This document shows positions 43,497 to 55,522 of a stretch of DNA of 64,000 nt, piece by piece. The translations under genes and the position numbers were made by a program. The stretch is from Aquarana catesbeiana (taxonomy: Eukaryota > Chordata > Amphibia > Anura > Ranidae), in contig NC_133325.1 in NCBI RefSeq assembly GCF_042186555.1, positions 670,953,640 through 671,017,639 of the forward strand, in the 5' to 3' direction. How positions within the stretch are numbered: position 1 is the stretch's first letter; every line of letters starts with the position of its first letter. Under the pieces are notes generated by a model that saw nothing but the letters and a program-made list of their open reading frames with translations, was not told the origin of the DNA and did no database searches.

Positions 43497-44618
43497 CCCT
43501 GACTTATTTGGCTTTTTACAGACAAAGGTATAACCCAGCCAGGAAGCACGTATGTAAATATAATTGAATTAACACATTCTCCAGTGACACAAGGACAAAT
43601 GTTTGAAGGTGGCATTCTTTGTTAAAATCCCATCGTTGGCTGGTCTTTAAGACTGTTTACACATGACATCTGAGGAAAATGGCCTCACAAGAGAAACAAC
43701 ATTACCTTTCAATTATTTATAGCTTATTAGCAACACAACTGACAGCAGCTGCCTAGGGGATGTAGGCAAATTGTGTTTGACCACAGGGAATATTACAAAG
43801 CTTTCATCCATAAGATGGCATTTTTTTTAGGCCTAAACCTTTTAGCTGTGTAAACAACTGTACCAAATTATCTTTTTGTTTTCACAAGAATAATGGATTG
43901 TATGTTACAGTTGGTTGAGATCAGCATTTGGGGCATTGAAACAGTAGGACTGTTTTGACAGACAGACAGATTTCCATGAGTTTTTGTACAAGTGCTCCTT
44001 AACCGAGGCTATCAATTTCCATGTTATATAGTGGAGGAATTTCAGAGACTCAGAGGTCACTGAATTCTAATGGGAAAAGAGGCTAAGCTGCCTCTTGTAA
44101 ATTGAACCATGCCTACTTCTATATAAATAGCTTTCTTATTTTTAGCCAGTTTTTGGAATTTATTATTTAGTTCTATCGACGCCATAATAACATAAATGAA
44201 AGCGCACATTACAACACATCAAACAAAACTTAAATGCGAAGGGCACTTTGTACTATTCTATGCATTCCAATAACTTAATATGCTTTTTATGTTTGAGCTC
44301 AGGTTCATGTGCAGAAGCAAGCATAGCTGAGCTGCAGCTGTTCGCTGAGTTTATTGAACACCATAAGGAGAAAGCACATCTGTGTACATGGGAGCTAGGT
44401 GTCAGCATCAAAGTCAAAAAGACAAGTAGCACAAGTTCAGCTGCTCCTGCAATTGATACACAGGACACACAGTTGGTCATGGAGTTGCTTTGGGCTACTT
44501 TTGAGACATATTAATCTGCTTCTGAGATGCATCAAACTGCTTTTGCATCCACATGGACTTGTTTGGAAGGCAAAGAAACTCAGGTGTAAACAATAAAGAT
44601 GCCCAGAAAAATCAGTCT
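43494..44618. other. No gene recognised
   Basis: Unique-looking sequence. The 88-residue frame at 44248-44514 has no domain signature and overlaps an equally long antisense frame. Confidence 0.4.
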
Positions 44619-44713
44619 GTTAACTACTTTCCACCCAGGCCAGTTCTGACATTTCTCTCCTACATGTAAAAATCATATTTTTTTTGCAAAAAAATTACTC
44701 AGAACCCCCAAAC

Positions 44714-44715
<2 letters not shown>

Positions 44716-44778
<63 letters not shown>
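44716..44778. repeat. TA microsatellite
   Basis: A (TA)n run of about 60 bases at the join between the piggyBac-related repeat and the Gypsy LTR. Confidence 0.95.
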
Positions 44779-44781
<3 letters not shown>

Positions 44782-44954
44782 AAGGGATCAGGGGTGACAA
44801 GCTGGCTCAGACAGTTCAGTCAACTTAAAAGGCTTTATTCAGCAAAAAGCAACAGAAAATTAACAAGCTTTGTCTTTATAGTCAGTTTAAACAACACAAA
44901 AACTCTTCTTAGCAGTATAAGACGGTCCTTTTAAATAATGCTCAGCATTGTTTC

Positions 44955-45090
44955 TAGATTGTAAGCTCTAACGAGCAGGGCCCTCTAATCCTTCCTGTAT
45001 TGAATTGTATTGTAATTGTACTGTCTTCCCCAATGTTGTAAAGCGCTGCGCAAACTGTTGGCGTTATATAAATCCTGTATAATAATAATC
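44955..45090 (+). mobile_element. LINE/SINE 3'-tail inserted in the Gypsy LTR
   Basis: GATTGTAAGCTCTAACGAGC, GGGCCCTCTAATCCTTCCTG and AAGCGCTGCGCAAACTGTTG end in AATAATAATC. Same family as 41716-41853. Confidence 0.75.
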
Positions 45091-46001
45091 CCAGCCACAG
45101 CATATAACATAGCAAAGTCCCAGTTCAGGCAAGTTCACCCAGCAGGCAAGTCTAGGGTTGTACCTATACAGGATTCACCCAGACAGTCTAGGTTTTGAAT
45201 TATGTGTCCGGGGTTTTATTCCGCCTGAAACCCAGACACATTATTCAGACTGGGCTGTGGCTCCCCAAGTAACCAAGATAGTCTCCCACAAATCTGTTGC
45301 CCCGGGAGCTGTGGGTGGCTGTCTGGGGGCAGGTTCCACATCACTGAAGGGCGAGGTGATGTCAGCAAGAGCAATTTAGCTACACCCACTTTTCACTGTG
45401 GCGCAATATGAGCGCCGCATTACTACTCTCCTTGGGGCACTCAAAGGTGTCCCAGGTTTTTTATATTCCTATAATGTTTGCTACGGGAAAAAAAAATTGC
45501 CATGTGCCGCTAAAGTGTTCAGGTTTGGTGTGAAGAAGAGGTGGCAACCCTAATCAAATCATAGGTAACAGGGGTCCTTCCAGCTTAAAGATCCTCTCAG
45601 CTTTGATAGCTCAACAGCCATCTCTCTCCAAACACACTTCTCCTCTCTGACATTTTCAACTCAGCTGGCAATAAGCAGGTCTGAAGGGAAAGTACCTGTC
45701 CTCTTCAATTAACCCCTTCTTAACCCTGCCCCAGGCTGACTCTCCATATATCCCCCCCCCCCCGTTCCTGGCCCGGGGCTGGACAATTTATACCACAATG
45801 GCCATAGGCCTGGGAAAGGTCTATTCCCCCTTCCTACGCTGAATCCACATAATTTCTAGACCGGATTGCTGCTGTAAACCTACCATAGTCATTTTTATCA
45901 GTTTCCTTTAGGTAGTACACTTCCTGGTACTCCTCTGTGAGGAGCGGTTGCACCAATTTAGCCCAGCGGCTTCAGGGCCACCTTTTAAACGATGCCATAT
46001 T

Positions 46002-46460
46002 TTAAAATTCAGTCAGGCAGTCCTCAATGTGTTCGTCTGGTAGCATCGGCTGTAAAAAGTCACCAGCACAGATTCTACCTTCGTTACCACTGAGAGCAGC
46101 GCCAACCTTTTCTACTATCTCAGAGGGTTCCTGTCCCTCCGTGAGACACCTGCTCTCCACAGTAGGCTCAACCACTAGCACTTGATCCCCAGGTTTAGAC
46201 TCTCTGACCCTGGCAGACAGGTTGGCAACCCCCCTCTGGGTCCCCACTAATGGTTTATGCCCACGTTTAAGCACTTTGCAATTTTTGGCTACCCTGTAGC
46301 ATAGAATATGATGCACAGCAACTCTGGGACAGCGCATATCTTCCACAGAATGCTGTGGCTCACCACTCAACGATGTGACCTGTTCCCTGTCGGGAATCAA
46401 AGGGGAGTCCCTTCTCTGAGCACCAAAGAAATCACTTCGGGAACACCCAAGATATGACAA
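46002..46460 (-). pseudogene. Gypsy integrase C-terminal region remnant
   Basis: The frame includes ARVRESKPGDQVLVVEPTVE and GQEPSEIVEKVG, fitting the integrase C-terminal beta-barrel pattern (F-K-x-G-D-x-V-L-V...G-P-x-x-V-x-x-K-V-G) of Gypsy elements. The catalytic core is not present, so this segment joins protease to the integrase tail across a large deletion. Confidence 0.65.
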
Positions 46461-46584
46461 GTCAGGCCAGAGGGAGAACTCTCTGCCTCCAATCCTACAA
46501 ACACCTCCAGGGGATCTAGGTCAGCTCCTGCAGATTCACACATCTAACAGATTTCTTTACTGTTTACCTCCTGCAACACAGTAT

Positions 46585-46863
46585 TTAACACTTCACAGGG
46601 GAGGCCCCCGAAACTTTGAACTTTTGTTCACACAAGTTGCAAAATAGGAGGTAGTCTTGCCCAATTAGCAAATCATGGGGTAACTCCGGGATCACCCCAA
46701 CTCTCAGTGTAGCAGTTCCTGCGGTTGTGGACAGGGTTACATGGGCCATTGGATAGTCCTTGACAACCCCGTGTACAGAGACCACTCCAATCTTTTTCCT
46801 GGGTATCAGATTTCCCCCAAAACCTGTCAGATCGGAGCAGGGTAACCCCACTCCCCGAGTCAA
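46585..46863 (-). pseudogene. Gypsy protease (retropepsin-like) remnant
   Basis: The minus-strand frame holds VGLPCSDLTGFGGNLIPRKK and VIPELPHDLLIGQDYLLF, the C-terminal flap-to-helix part of a Gypsy retropepsin (the usual L-L-G-x-D motif is here LLIGQDY). The active-site D-S/T-G is expected just upstream, where the plus strand at 46855-46862 encodes a degenerate counterpart across the gag-protease join. It follows gag directly and is followed by the deletion. Confidence 0.7.
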
Positions 46864-46869
46864 GAAGTT

Positions 46870-47872
46870 CTACAACTTCCTGCCCATTAACCCGCTGGGC
46901 TTAGATTGTTCATGGGACCAGTGGCAAAAGCAAACATGTCGAGCCATGTCACATTCCATTGGCTCCTCCCTTGGACACTGGGCCGCCATATGACCCAGTT
47001 GTTGGCAGGGCCAACAGCGAACCTCACGGGGTTGCCGATCTCTCTGCCGACTCTCAGGAGGGTTTGACGTTAGGGTGCTCCTAATGGGGGTGTCAGGGAC
47101 CCGAGCAGACACCATGTGTTCAAACAGTGCGCTGGAATGCACTTCCTTAGAATGGGCCACCTCTCTGGTAATAGAGCGACTCTCTTGGACACTTTCTGCA
47201 CAACTGTAGCGCTCGACAGCAGCAGCCATCTCATCCAGCCACCCATCGCTGCAGCTCCTTAGGAAGACCATGCAAAAAGCGATTCAGTGCAATTCGCTCT
47301 ACAATCTGAGTGGTGGTCTTCTCCTCTGGTTTCAGCCAATCCCAGAACAGGTGCAGTAGACGATACAGTTGTGCACGGGCAGGCTTAGCTCTGTCAAAGC
47401 GCCATTCCTGAACACGGTTTGCCCTTAGAGCCACAGTCACTCACAACGTGGATAGAATTTCTGCCTTAAGCAGTTTATAGTCCCGTGCTGATTCAGAGGC
47501 CAAATCACAATAGGCCTGTTGAGGATCTGCAGTCAGGAAAGGAGCCAACACATCCATGCAGTCTTTCTCAGGGAGACCTTCCCTTGTTGCAATCCTTTTA
47601 AACAGTGCCATATAAGCTTCCACGTTAACTGTTGCTGTCATCTTTTGCATAGTTGGCTGCACTGCCTTCCGGGGGTCACTCTTTACAGCGGGGTCACCTT
47701 TCATTATTTCAGTCTGTTGGGTCACCGCCTTTTGCAGTCCTGCTATCTGCTCACTCAGTAAGCGATTTGTTTCCTGTTGCGCAGCGACTGTCTGTACCAG
47801 GATCTGCTCCTGACGGACCTGTGCCTCCTCAATGGCAGTGTTTACATCTGCCAGAGTTAGAAGTGACATCAT
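46870..47872 (-). pseudogene. Gag of a Gmr1-like Gypsy element with SCAN-like domain and zinc knuckle
   Basis: The frame from 47872 starts MMSLLTLADVNTAIEEAQVR, a coiled-coil-like front (about residues 1-60), then VEAYMALFKRIATREGLPE. Across a break near 47440 come QEWRFDRAKPARAQLYRLL and ERIALNRFLHGLPKELQRW, the helix pattern shared by SCAN domains and Gypsy capsid C-terminal domains. After another break, CWPCQQLGHMAAQC is a CCHC zinc knuckle (C-x2-C-x4-H-x4-C) in 47271-46870. Role: capsid assembly and RNA binding. Two frame breaks make it non-functional. Confidence 0.85.
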
Positions 47873-48280
47873 GACGTCGCTTCCGGCCTCCCAGGGTCAT
47901 AGAGGTGTCCAGGGACCACCAGCTCTATGGTAATCTGGCTCCACCACCGGATCAGATCTCCGGCTTCCTGATCACACAAGAGAGCCCGGAGAAGCACTGG
48001 AGGGTGGCGGGAGGGGGGCCTCCCCTCTAGGATGGATTTTACATTAGAGAGAATCGTCGGCTGAAAACAAAAATATCTGAATGATGCCTGTAGCTGCAGG
48101 CATCATCCAGATAATACCACTTCAACCAAAGGATATCATATGACGTCCTACAGGCGGGAAGTACATCCACTGTTTTTTGTCAGACAAAAAAAAAGTTTTT
48201 GTTTGTCTATTTTTTTATCTCATCAAAGCACCACTGTACCGCCTAATGTAGGAACCAGGTTTGTAATTGCACAAAGACAT

Positions 48281-50201
48281 CTGCAACTTCAGATGTACTG
48301 GTACAGTACATTTTAAAAATGATATAGCAAGCAAGCTGTATTATTTTTTTTTTACCATGCTATCCATAGCTATATCAAGGACAAATAAAACACACATGTA
48401 AATCTTGAAATAACCCTTGGATTTCACATCTTATTCAATAATATTTTAGAAAACAAAAACTATGATCACAATATTGGAAAGGCAGATTGTACAAGATCAG
48501 ATTATAAGAAATACAGACAGAAAAATTATTTTATTTCCAGCAATCTGAGGTCAATAGTATAGCCTGAATGTCACCTGTGATTACTGCTTGGGTGTAAGAT
48601 GAAAGCATTACTATAAAGAATAGTTCCTTGAGTTGTTTTCCGTATCTGCCCAATAAGCCAGTCACTTCTACTATAGTTACACCAGGTTGTCCACCTTCAG
48701 ACATATTTTATTAGTTTGTATATGCCCCGCAGCCACTATAATCAAATGCAATGGTTTTTCTGCTTTTGGTTTTACCTTTTAGTTTATTTTTCAAAGCCTT
48801 TATGTCATCTGGCAAAGATGTTTATTCTAGTCAACCTTTAATACCACATAGGTCAGCTTTTCACATTCTATACAATTAAAACAGTCTTGAGTCACATCAA
48901 AAGAGATTCAACAAAAATATCTCTTCTTCGATTGTAGACGATGGAAAAGTGCAGCAATAGATGAAGCAGGCACCTCATTAGAGGGTTGTTTACAGCTGCC
49001 AAGTAAACCATTACTTTTCTAAATTAGAAGATATTTATGTCATCACTTCCAATACAAATCCAAAAAGAAACATTAAGTCCTTGTTTAAGGACAATGGGAA
49101 AATATTCCTACATACCAATGTGGTCAACAGAGAGCAACTTCAGATTTACAGACACTGAGCAGGGTGGGGATGATACCTGTAAGTGAAAATTTCAGCTGAG
49201 AAAGTTCAGGTCCCCTTCCTTGTTGGACTGTACTGTATAGTTTAGAACTAAAATACAAATCGTTTGTCAGATAAAACAGTGACTTTGTGTATCTGATTTG
49301 TGTATTTACAGTAGTTGTTTGCCTGGAGTTCAGCTTTATAAAATTGTGGAAAACTTTATAAAATGGGTGTATATTTTTAAGAATATAAAATACAATACAG
49401 GGAACAAAGTAAACAGTGTAAAAACTGAAAGTATGTGCATATCGGTTGTGTATGGCTCTGCAGATTTGGACAGAAGAAAGGGAGGCGTGAGATTTACGGC
49501 TGGCATCAAAATCTGCATCACACATAACATTTTACACAACCATCGTCTGGTCAATGCAGTTGATAAAGTAAGGATCAACACCAGCAGCTGCCTGACCTCT
49601 ACTTCATGATTTAGACCAGTTAGTCAAAGTCTAGGAATTCAGAATGTTATCTGACAAAGGTTACAGGGCCAATAGCACAAAGTGGTAAGTTGATCCAGAA
49701 AGTGCTTTTAACTTCTTCTCAGCATGGCCTTTAAAAAGGAGCATCTTTGATAGAAATGGTCAAAGTGGAGAGTCAGCTTCAGGAAAAGTAAACCATCCAG
49801 GGGCAAAATCCTCTGCAAAGGTTAGATAGAGTACTGGAAACGTTTTAGTCACAAGGAAATGATTGTCTGGTTGTTTCTAATCCATGTAAATAAAATAATG
49901 TCAAAGTGGGTAAGGAGGAAAAACCTTGGTGGTACCAAGACCGGAGGCCATGGTAGGTGAAGTAACTGTCCAAAGTAGTAACCTCCAAATTTAAAGTGGA
50001 ACATACAGCAACAATGAGAAAAAAAAGTTTAGTTCTGTGTCCATGCAAAATCTGCTGACTGAAATTCATTTTGCATGGTTACCTCCTCCGTATGGGAAGG
50101 GAGAGACTCAAGAGAGTTAGACATCTCAACAACAGAATCTGCAGGGGAATATGGAGGAGGGTGTTTCAATCCCTTCTGATCAGGGAGAGCAATACATAGC
50201 C
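48281..50201. other. No gene recognised
   Basis: Unique-looking sequence. Overlapping frames at 49124-49609 on both strands have no shared motif with known families. No splice-bounded exon could be defended. Confidence 0.4.
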
Positions 50202-50688
50202 TTAAAGGAGTTGTAAAGGCAGAAGTTGTTTTTTTTTTTATCTTAATGCATTCTATGCATTAAGAAAAAAAACATTTTGTGTGTCGCAGCCGCCCTAATT
50301 ACTTACCTGAGCCCCATCTCTCTCCAACGATGTCCATAAATGTCTAAGCCATCCAGGACACTCCTGCTGATTGGCGGAGACACAGCAGCGGCACCATTGG
50401 CTCCTCTGTCAATCAAAGTCAGTCAGCCAATTAGGGGAGAGAGGGGGCGGGCCGGGTTGGGGCTCCATGTCTTAATGAACACACGGAGCTGTGACTCGGC
50501 TCCAGTGCCCCCATAGGAAGCTGCTGACTGTGGGGGCACTCGATAAGAGGGAGGGACCAGGCGTAGCAAAGAGAAACCCCAGAAGAGGAGGATACAGGCT
50601 GCTCTGTGCAAAATCAACTGCACAAAGGAGGTAAGTATAACATGTTTGGTATTTTTATTTTTAAAACGAGACTTTACATTCACTTTAA
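50202..50688. mobile_element. TTAA-bounded non-autonomous element
   Basis: Left end TTAAAGGAGTTGTAAAGGC, right end CTTTACATTCACTTTAA: imperfect inverted repeats with TTAA at both limits (50202-50205 and 50685-50688). The interior has TGCATTCTATGCATTAAG, a hairpin, and ACCTGAGCCCCATCTCTCTCC shared with 4519-5167. Length 487 bases, no transposase. Confidence 0.8.
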
Positions 50689-51601
50689 CTGAGACATAAA
50701 GTCTTGCAGCATAACAGAAGAAATGTCATAATTTGTAAAATATTGAGAATCGTCCAAAGAAGGAAGGGGGGAGGTCAGAAATAGCTTTTGGTGCTCCTGA
50801 CTAGAAGATTCACTCACAGGGCCTTCTGTTTGGAGCTATATATTATCCAAGAACAAAAAGGAGCTAAGAAAAGGAGCTACAAGAACACTCAGGAATACTC
50901 ATGGACCTCAGTCATTGTGTCAACAGGTAAACAAGAGTAGCAACGGTTCTGTAACCTCTGGCTAATGCAGCCAGCCTTAAAAAAAAAACTAGGAAGATGT
51001 ATAAATGACAGAAGCTGTTTACAGGTGTTCCACGCACCCCCATGCAAACAGTCCCAGTCATGTCAACTGGGATGCAGCACTCACACTGTCCGTGTTTGGG
51101 GCCATGCACCCACACCCACAATGGATCTTAATCACGTGATCACTGTGATAGCCAATCACAGTAAACACTAGTGTTAGAGCCCACTCCTCTACTGTTTCTC
51201 CCCTGTAAGGAGACAAAAATTCATTATATCTTTTTTTCCTCACTGGAGGCGAAGTTTGTGTAAACAAAAAAAAAGTCTGTTGAAAAAAATAAAAATAAAA
51301 TAGTTAGACTGGACTTAGCGTTACTGTCAGTATTAACATCAGGGTCATTGTTAGTGTCAGTGTGTTTTTTAAAAAAAGTGTTAAATTCAGTGTCAGTGCC
51401 AGTGTTAGTGTCAATGTGTATAGGTAGGATAAAAAAAAGAAAATGCACACTGTTGCTTCTGTTTCAATGTTTTTGATAATAAAAATCGGGAGATATCAGT
51501 TACCATCTACCATCAAATAAGGACCCAATTTGTTCTAAAAAACAAAAAAAAAACAAAACAAGGAATATTTTCCCTGGGATTGCCTTAAGATTTTGCATAC
51601 T
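50689..51601. other. No gene; degenerate GTGTCAGTGT repeats at the right
   Basis: Bases 51310-51425 carry degenerate units of TTAGTGTCAGTGT. The part from about 51020 may be another fragment of the piggyBac-related repeat, but I cannot prove it. Confidence 0.35.
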
Positions 51602-52065
51602 TTAACCACTTCAGCCCCGGAAGGATTTACCCCCTTCCTGACCAGAGCACTTTTTACAATTTGGCACTGCGTTGCTTTAACTGCTAATTGCGCGGTCATG
51701 CAATGCTGTAACCAAACGAAATTTGCGTCCTTTTCTTCCCACAAATAGAGCTTTCTTTTGATGGTATTTGATCACCTCTGCCGTTTTTATTTTTTGCGCT
51801 ATACACGGAAAAAGACCGAAAATTTTGAAAAAAAATGATATTTTCTACTTTTTGTTCTAAAAAAAATCCAATAAACTCAATTTTAGTCATACATTTAGGC
51901 CAAAATGTATTTGGCCACATGTCTTTGGTAAAAAAAATGTCAATAAGTGTATATTTATTGGTTTGCGCAAAAGTTATAGCGCCTACAAACTAGGGTACAT
52001 TTTCTGGAATTTACACAGTCTTTAATTTATGACTGCCTATGTCATTTCTTGAGGTGCTAAAATGA

Positions 52066-52900
52066 CAGGGCAGTACAAAACCCCCACAAATGACCCCATT
52101 TTGGAAAGTAGACACCCCAAGGAAATTGCTGAGAGGCATGTTGAGCCCATTGAATATTCATTTTTTTTGTCCCAAGTGATTGAATAATGAAAAAAAAAAA
52201 AAAAATTACAAAAAGTTGTCACTAAATGATATATTGCTCACACAGGCCATGGGCATATGTGGAATTGCACCCCAAAATACATTTAGCTGCTTCTCCTGAG
52301 TATGGGGATACCACATGTGTGGGACTTTTTGGGAGCCTAGCCGCATACGGGGCCCCGAAAACCAATCACTGCCTTCAGGATTTCTAAGGGCGTACATTTT
52401 TGATTTTACTCCTCACTACCTATCACAGTTTTGAAGGCCATAAAATGCCCAGATGGCACAACCCCCCCCCAAATGACCCCATTTTGGAAAGTAGACACCC
52501 CAAGCTATTTGCTGAGAGGCATGTTGAGTCCATGGAATATTTTATATTTTGACACAAGTTGCGGGAAAGTGACAATTTATTTATTTATTTTTTTTTTTTT
52601 TGCACAAAGTTGTCACTAAATGATATATTGCTCACACAGGTCATGGGCATATGTGGAATTGCACCCCAAAATACATTCTGCTGCTTCTCTTGAGTACGGG
52701 GATACCACATGTGTGGGACTTTTTAGGAGCCTAGCCGTGTACGGGACCCCGAAAACCAATCACCGCCTTCAGGATTTCTAAGGGTGTACATTTTTGATTT
52801 CACTCTTCACTGCCTATCACAGTTTCGGAGGCCATGGAATGCCCAGGTGGCACAAACCCCCCCCCAAATGACCCCATTTTGGAAAGTAGACACCCCAAGC
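52066..52900. repeat. Direct repeats of about 390 bases in the piggyBac-related repeat
   Basis: The phrase AAATGACCCCATTTTGGAAA occurs at 52088, 52471 and 52866 (spacing 383 and 395). Between them GCTCACACAGGCCATGGGCA and AATACATTTAGCTGCTTCTC style phrases repeat in the same order. A partial third unit continues into the palindrome centre. Confidence 0.9.
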
Positions 52901-53520
52901 TATTTGCTGAGAGGCATGGTGAGTATTTTGCAGCTCTCATTTGTTTTTGAAAATGAAGAAAGACAAAAAAAAAAATTTTTTTTTTCTTTTTTTAATTTTC
53001 AAAACTTTGTGACAAAAAGTGAGGTCTGCAAAATACTCACTATACCTCTCAGCAAATAGCTTGGGGTGTCTACTTTCCAAAATGGGGTCATTTGGGGGGG
53101 GTTTGTGCCACCTGGGCATTCCATGGCCTCCGAGACTGTGATAGGCAGTGAAGAGTGAAATCAAAAATTTACGCCCTTAGAAAGCCTAAAGGCGGTGCTT
53201 GGTTTTCGGGGTCCCATACGTGGCTAGGCTCCCAAAAAGTCTCACACATGTGGTATCCCCGTACTCAGGAGAAGCAACAGAATGTATTTTGGGGTGTAAT
53301 TTCACATATTCCCATGGCATGTTTGAGCAATATATCATTTAGTGACAACTTTGTGCAAAAAAAAAAAAAAATAATAATAATTTGTCTCTTTCCCGCAACT
53401 TGTGTCACAATATAAAATATTCCATGGACTCGACATGCCTCTCAGCAAATAGCTTGGGGTGTCTACTTTCCAAAATGGGGTCATTTGGGGGGGTTTGAAC
53501 TGTCCTGGCATTTTATGCAC
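52436..53520. repeat. Long palindrome, arms about 540 bases, centre near 52983
   Basis: From the AT-rich centre (about 52975-52990) outwards the two sides are inverted copies: GAGTATTTTGCAG against CTGCAAAATACTC; AGCTATTTGCTGAGAGGCAT against its complement; GGATACCACATGTGTGGGAC against its complement; ending GGCCATAAAATGCCCAG on the left and GGCATTTTATGC on the right. Arms contain the direct-repeat units, with scattered mismatches. A transcript would fold into a long double-stranded hairpin. Confidence 0.93.
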
Positions 53521-55071
53521 AACATTTAGAAGCTTATGTCACACATCACCCACTCTTCTAACCACTTGAAGACAAAGCCCTTTCTGACACTTTTTGATTA
53601 CATGAAAAAATTATTTTTTTTTGCAAGAAAATTACTTTGAACCCCCACACATTATATATTTTTTTAAAGCAAATGCCCTACAGATTAAAATGGTGGGTGT
53701 TTAATTTTTTTTTTTCACACAGTATTTGCGCAGCGATTTTTCAAACGCATTTTTTGGGGAAAAAACACACTTTTTTACATTTTAATGCACTAAAACACAC
53801 TATATTGCCCAAATGTTTGATGAAATAAAAAAGATGATCTTAGGCCGAGTACATGGATACCAAACATGACATGCTTTACAATTGCGCACAAACGTGCAGT
53901 GACAACAAAATAAATACATTTTTAAAAGCCTTTAAAAGCCTTTACAGGTTACCACTTTAGATTTACAGAGGAGGTCTACTGCTAAAATTACTGCCCTCGA
54001 TCTGACCGTCGCGGTGATACCTCACATGCATGGTGCAATTGCTGTTTACATTTGACGCCAGACCGACGCTTGCGTTCGCCTTAGCGCGAGAGCAGGGGTG
54101 CTTTTTTTTTTTTCTTTATTATTTTTTTGCTTTTTTATCTTATTTTAAAACTGTTCCTTTCATTTTTTTTTTTTTAATCATTTTTATTGTTATCTCAGGG
54201 AATGTAAATATCCCCTATGATAGCAATAGGTAGTGACAGGTACTCTTTTTTGAAAAAATTGGGGTCTATTAGACCCTAGATTTCTCCTCTGCCCTCAAAG
54301 CATCTGACCACACCAAGATCGGTATGATAAAATGCTTTCCCAATTTCCCAATGGCGCTATTTACATCCGGCGAAATCTAAGTCATAAAATGCTCGTAGCT
54401 TCCGGTTTCTTAGGCCATAGAGATGTTTGGAGCCACTCTGGTCTCTGATCAGCTCTATGGTCAGCTGGCTGAATCACCGGCTGCATTCTCAGGTTCCCTG
54501 TTGAGACAGGAGAGCCAGAGAAAAACACGGAAGACGGTGGGGGGGGGGGGCATTCTCTCCCACTGCTTGTAAAAGCAGTCTAGAGGCTAATTAGCCGCTA
54601 GGATTGCTTTTACATGAAAGCCGACCGCTGGCTGAAAAGAATGATACCAAGATGATACCTAAACCTGCAAGCATCATTCTGGTATAACCACTCAAAGTCG
54701 TGAATGCTGTACCTGAAGACAAAAATATGGTTAACAATAAAGCACAGTAAACGGTAAAGTATAAAAAATTGCAGACCTGAAAAGCAAACATGATAAAACA
54801 TAATAACAATAAAACATTGCAGAATAGAATACAGTAAAAAAGAGCAGAACAATAGAGAGAATAGAGAGAGAGAGAATAGAGAGAGAACAATAAAACGACA
54901 ACTATTATTTTTTATTTTTTATTTTTGTTTGTGTTTTTTTTTTTTTTACACTTTTTTTGTAACTGTAACTTTTATAACTGTAACCGGTTCCAGGTTCGGG
55001 TCTCTCAAAATGCGATGGCATCTTGGGAGACCCTGTGAAAGTGTGTCCTAGTCTGTGCAATGCTGTACCCT

Positions 55072-55446
55072 ACGCTAATACTCAACTAGTGAATGGTAGC
55101 ATTCAAAACATTCACCAATGCAAAGACCAGGATTGTCAGGACAGGAGGGACAATAATAGCGGGTGTCACGCCTATATCCGCGCTTGCTGCAGACACAACA
55201 TCTTTTTTGGGGGGGTTCGCTGGGTAGGGGTACTCGGGAGGACATAAAAATGCCTCTCATGCAGCCGACTGCATTTGGTTGGGGATGTGAATGGGGGAAG
55301 TACGGGCGCTGCAGAAGTGGTGGGTTCCCAATTAGGATTGGCGAATGCAGCAGGAAGGGCACTATGGGCATGACGGGCCTGTGTTTGTCTTCTTGGTGGC
55401 AGCGGGACACTATTTGTGCTTGCCACCTCACCAGCTTGAACTGCAC
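55072..55446 (-). pseudogene. piggyBac transposase C-terminal Cys-rich domain remnant
   Basis: The minus-strand frame ends CCVCSKRGYRRDTRYYCPSC, then PDNPGLCIGECFECYHSL and a stop near 55072. The Cys/His spacing (C-x2-C...Y-x-C-x2-C...L-C...C-F-x-x-Y-H) is the RING-like or Cys-rich DNA-binding domain at the end of piggyBac transposases. The sequence before it (to 55446) is Pro-rich and not recognisable as the catalytic core. The core with its Asp residues is absent, so the surrounding TTAA-bounded repeat is a decayed, non-autonomous relative. Confidence 0.85.
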
Positions 55447-55522
55447 TTATGGGACTCGCCACGTCACCAAGTGTTACTGCAGTGCTGGTTTGACTACGAC
55501 CGGGGTGTACTAGGCCGCTGGC

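Larger units (their letters stand above)
44779..47876 (-). mobile_element. Gmr1-like Gypsy LTR retrotransposon, internally deleted, one LTR
   Basis: The minus-strand order is gag (47872-46870), protease (46863-46585), integrase C-terminus (46460-46002), then a 3' LTR (about 44779-45745) starting TGTAAGGGATC. Reverse transcriptase, RNase H and most of integrase are missing between 46585 and 46460. The upstream LTR and primer site are also missing: the gag start at 47872 is immediately followed by piggyBac-like sequence. This is the clan from which the vertebrate SCAN domain was derived (established for Gmr1-like Gypsy gag). The LTR's right boundary is uncertain. Confidence 0.8.
44619..48280. 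mobile_element. piggyBac-related long repeat, split by a Gypsy element
   Basis: The left part (44619-44778) begins TTAACTACTTTCCACCCAGG and contains AAAAAAATTACTCAGAACCC, matching 53560-53650 in the larger copy. The right part (about 47877-48280) has CTTCCGGCCTCCCAGGGTCA, GCTCTATGGTAATCTGGCTC and a TGCAGGCATCATC hairpin, matching 54400-54690. The Gypsy element lies between. The right boundary is unclear. Confidence 0.6.

Noticed and set aside
43310..43615. Tyr-Ile repeat proteins
   Set aside because: Translation of a TA microsatellite.
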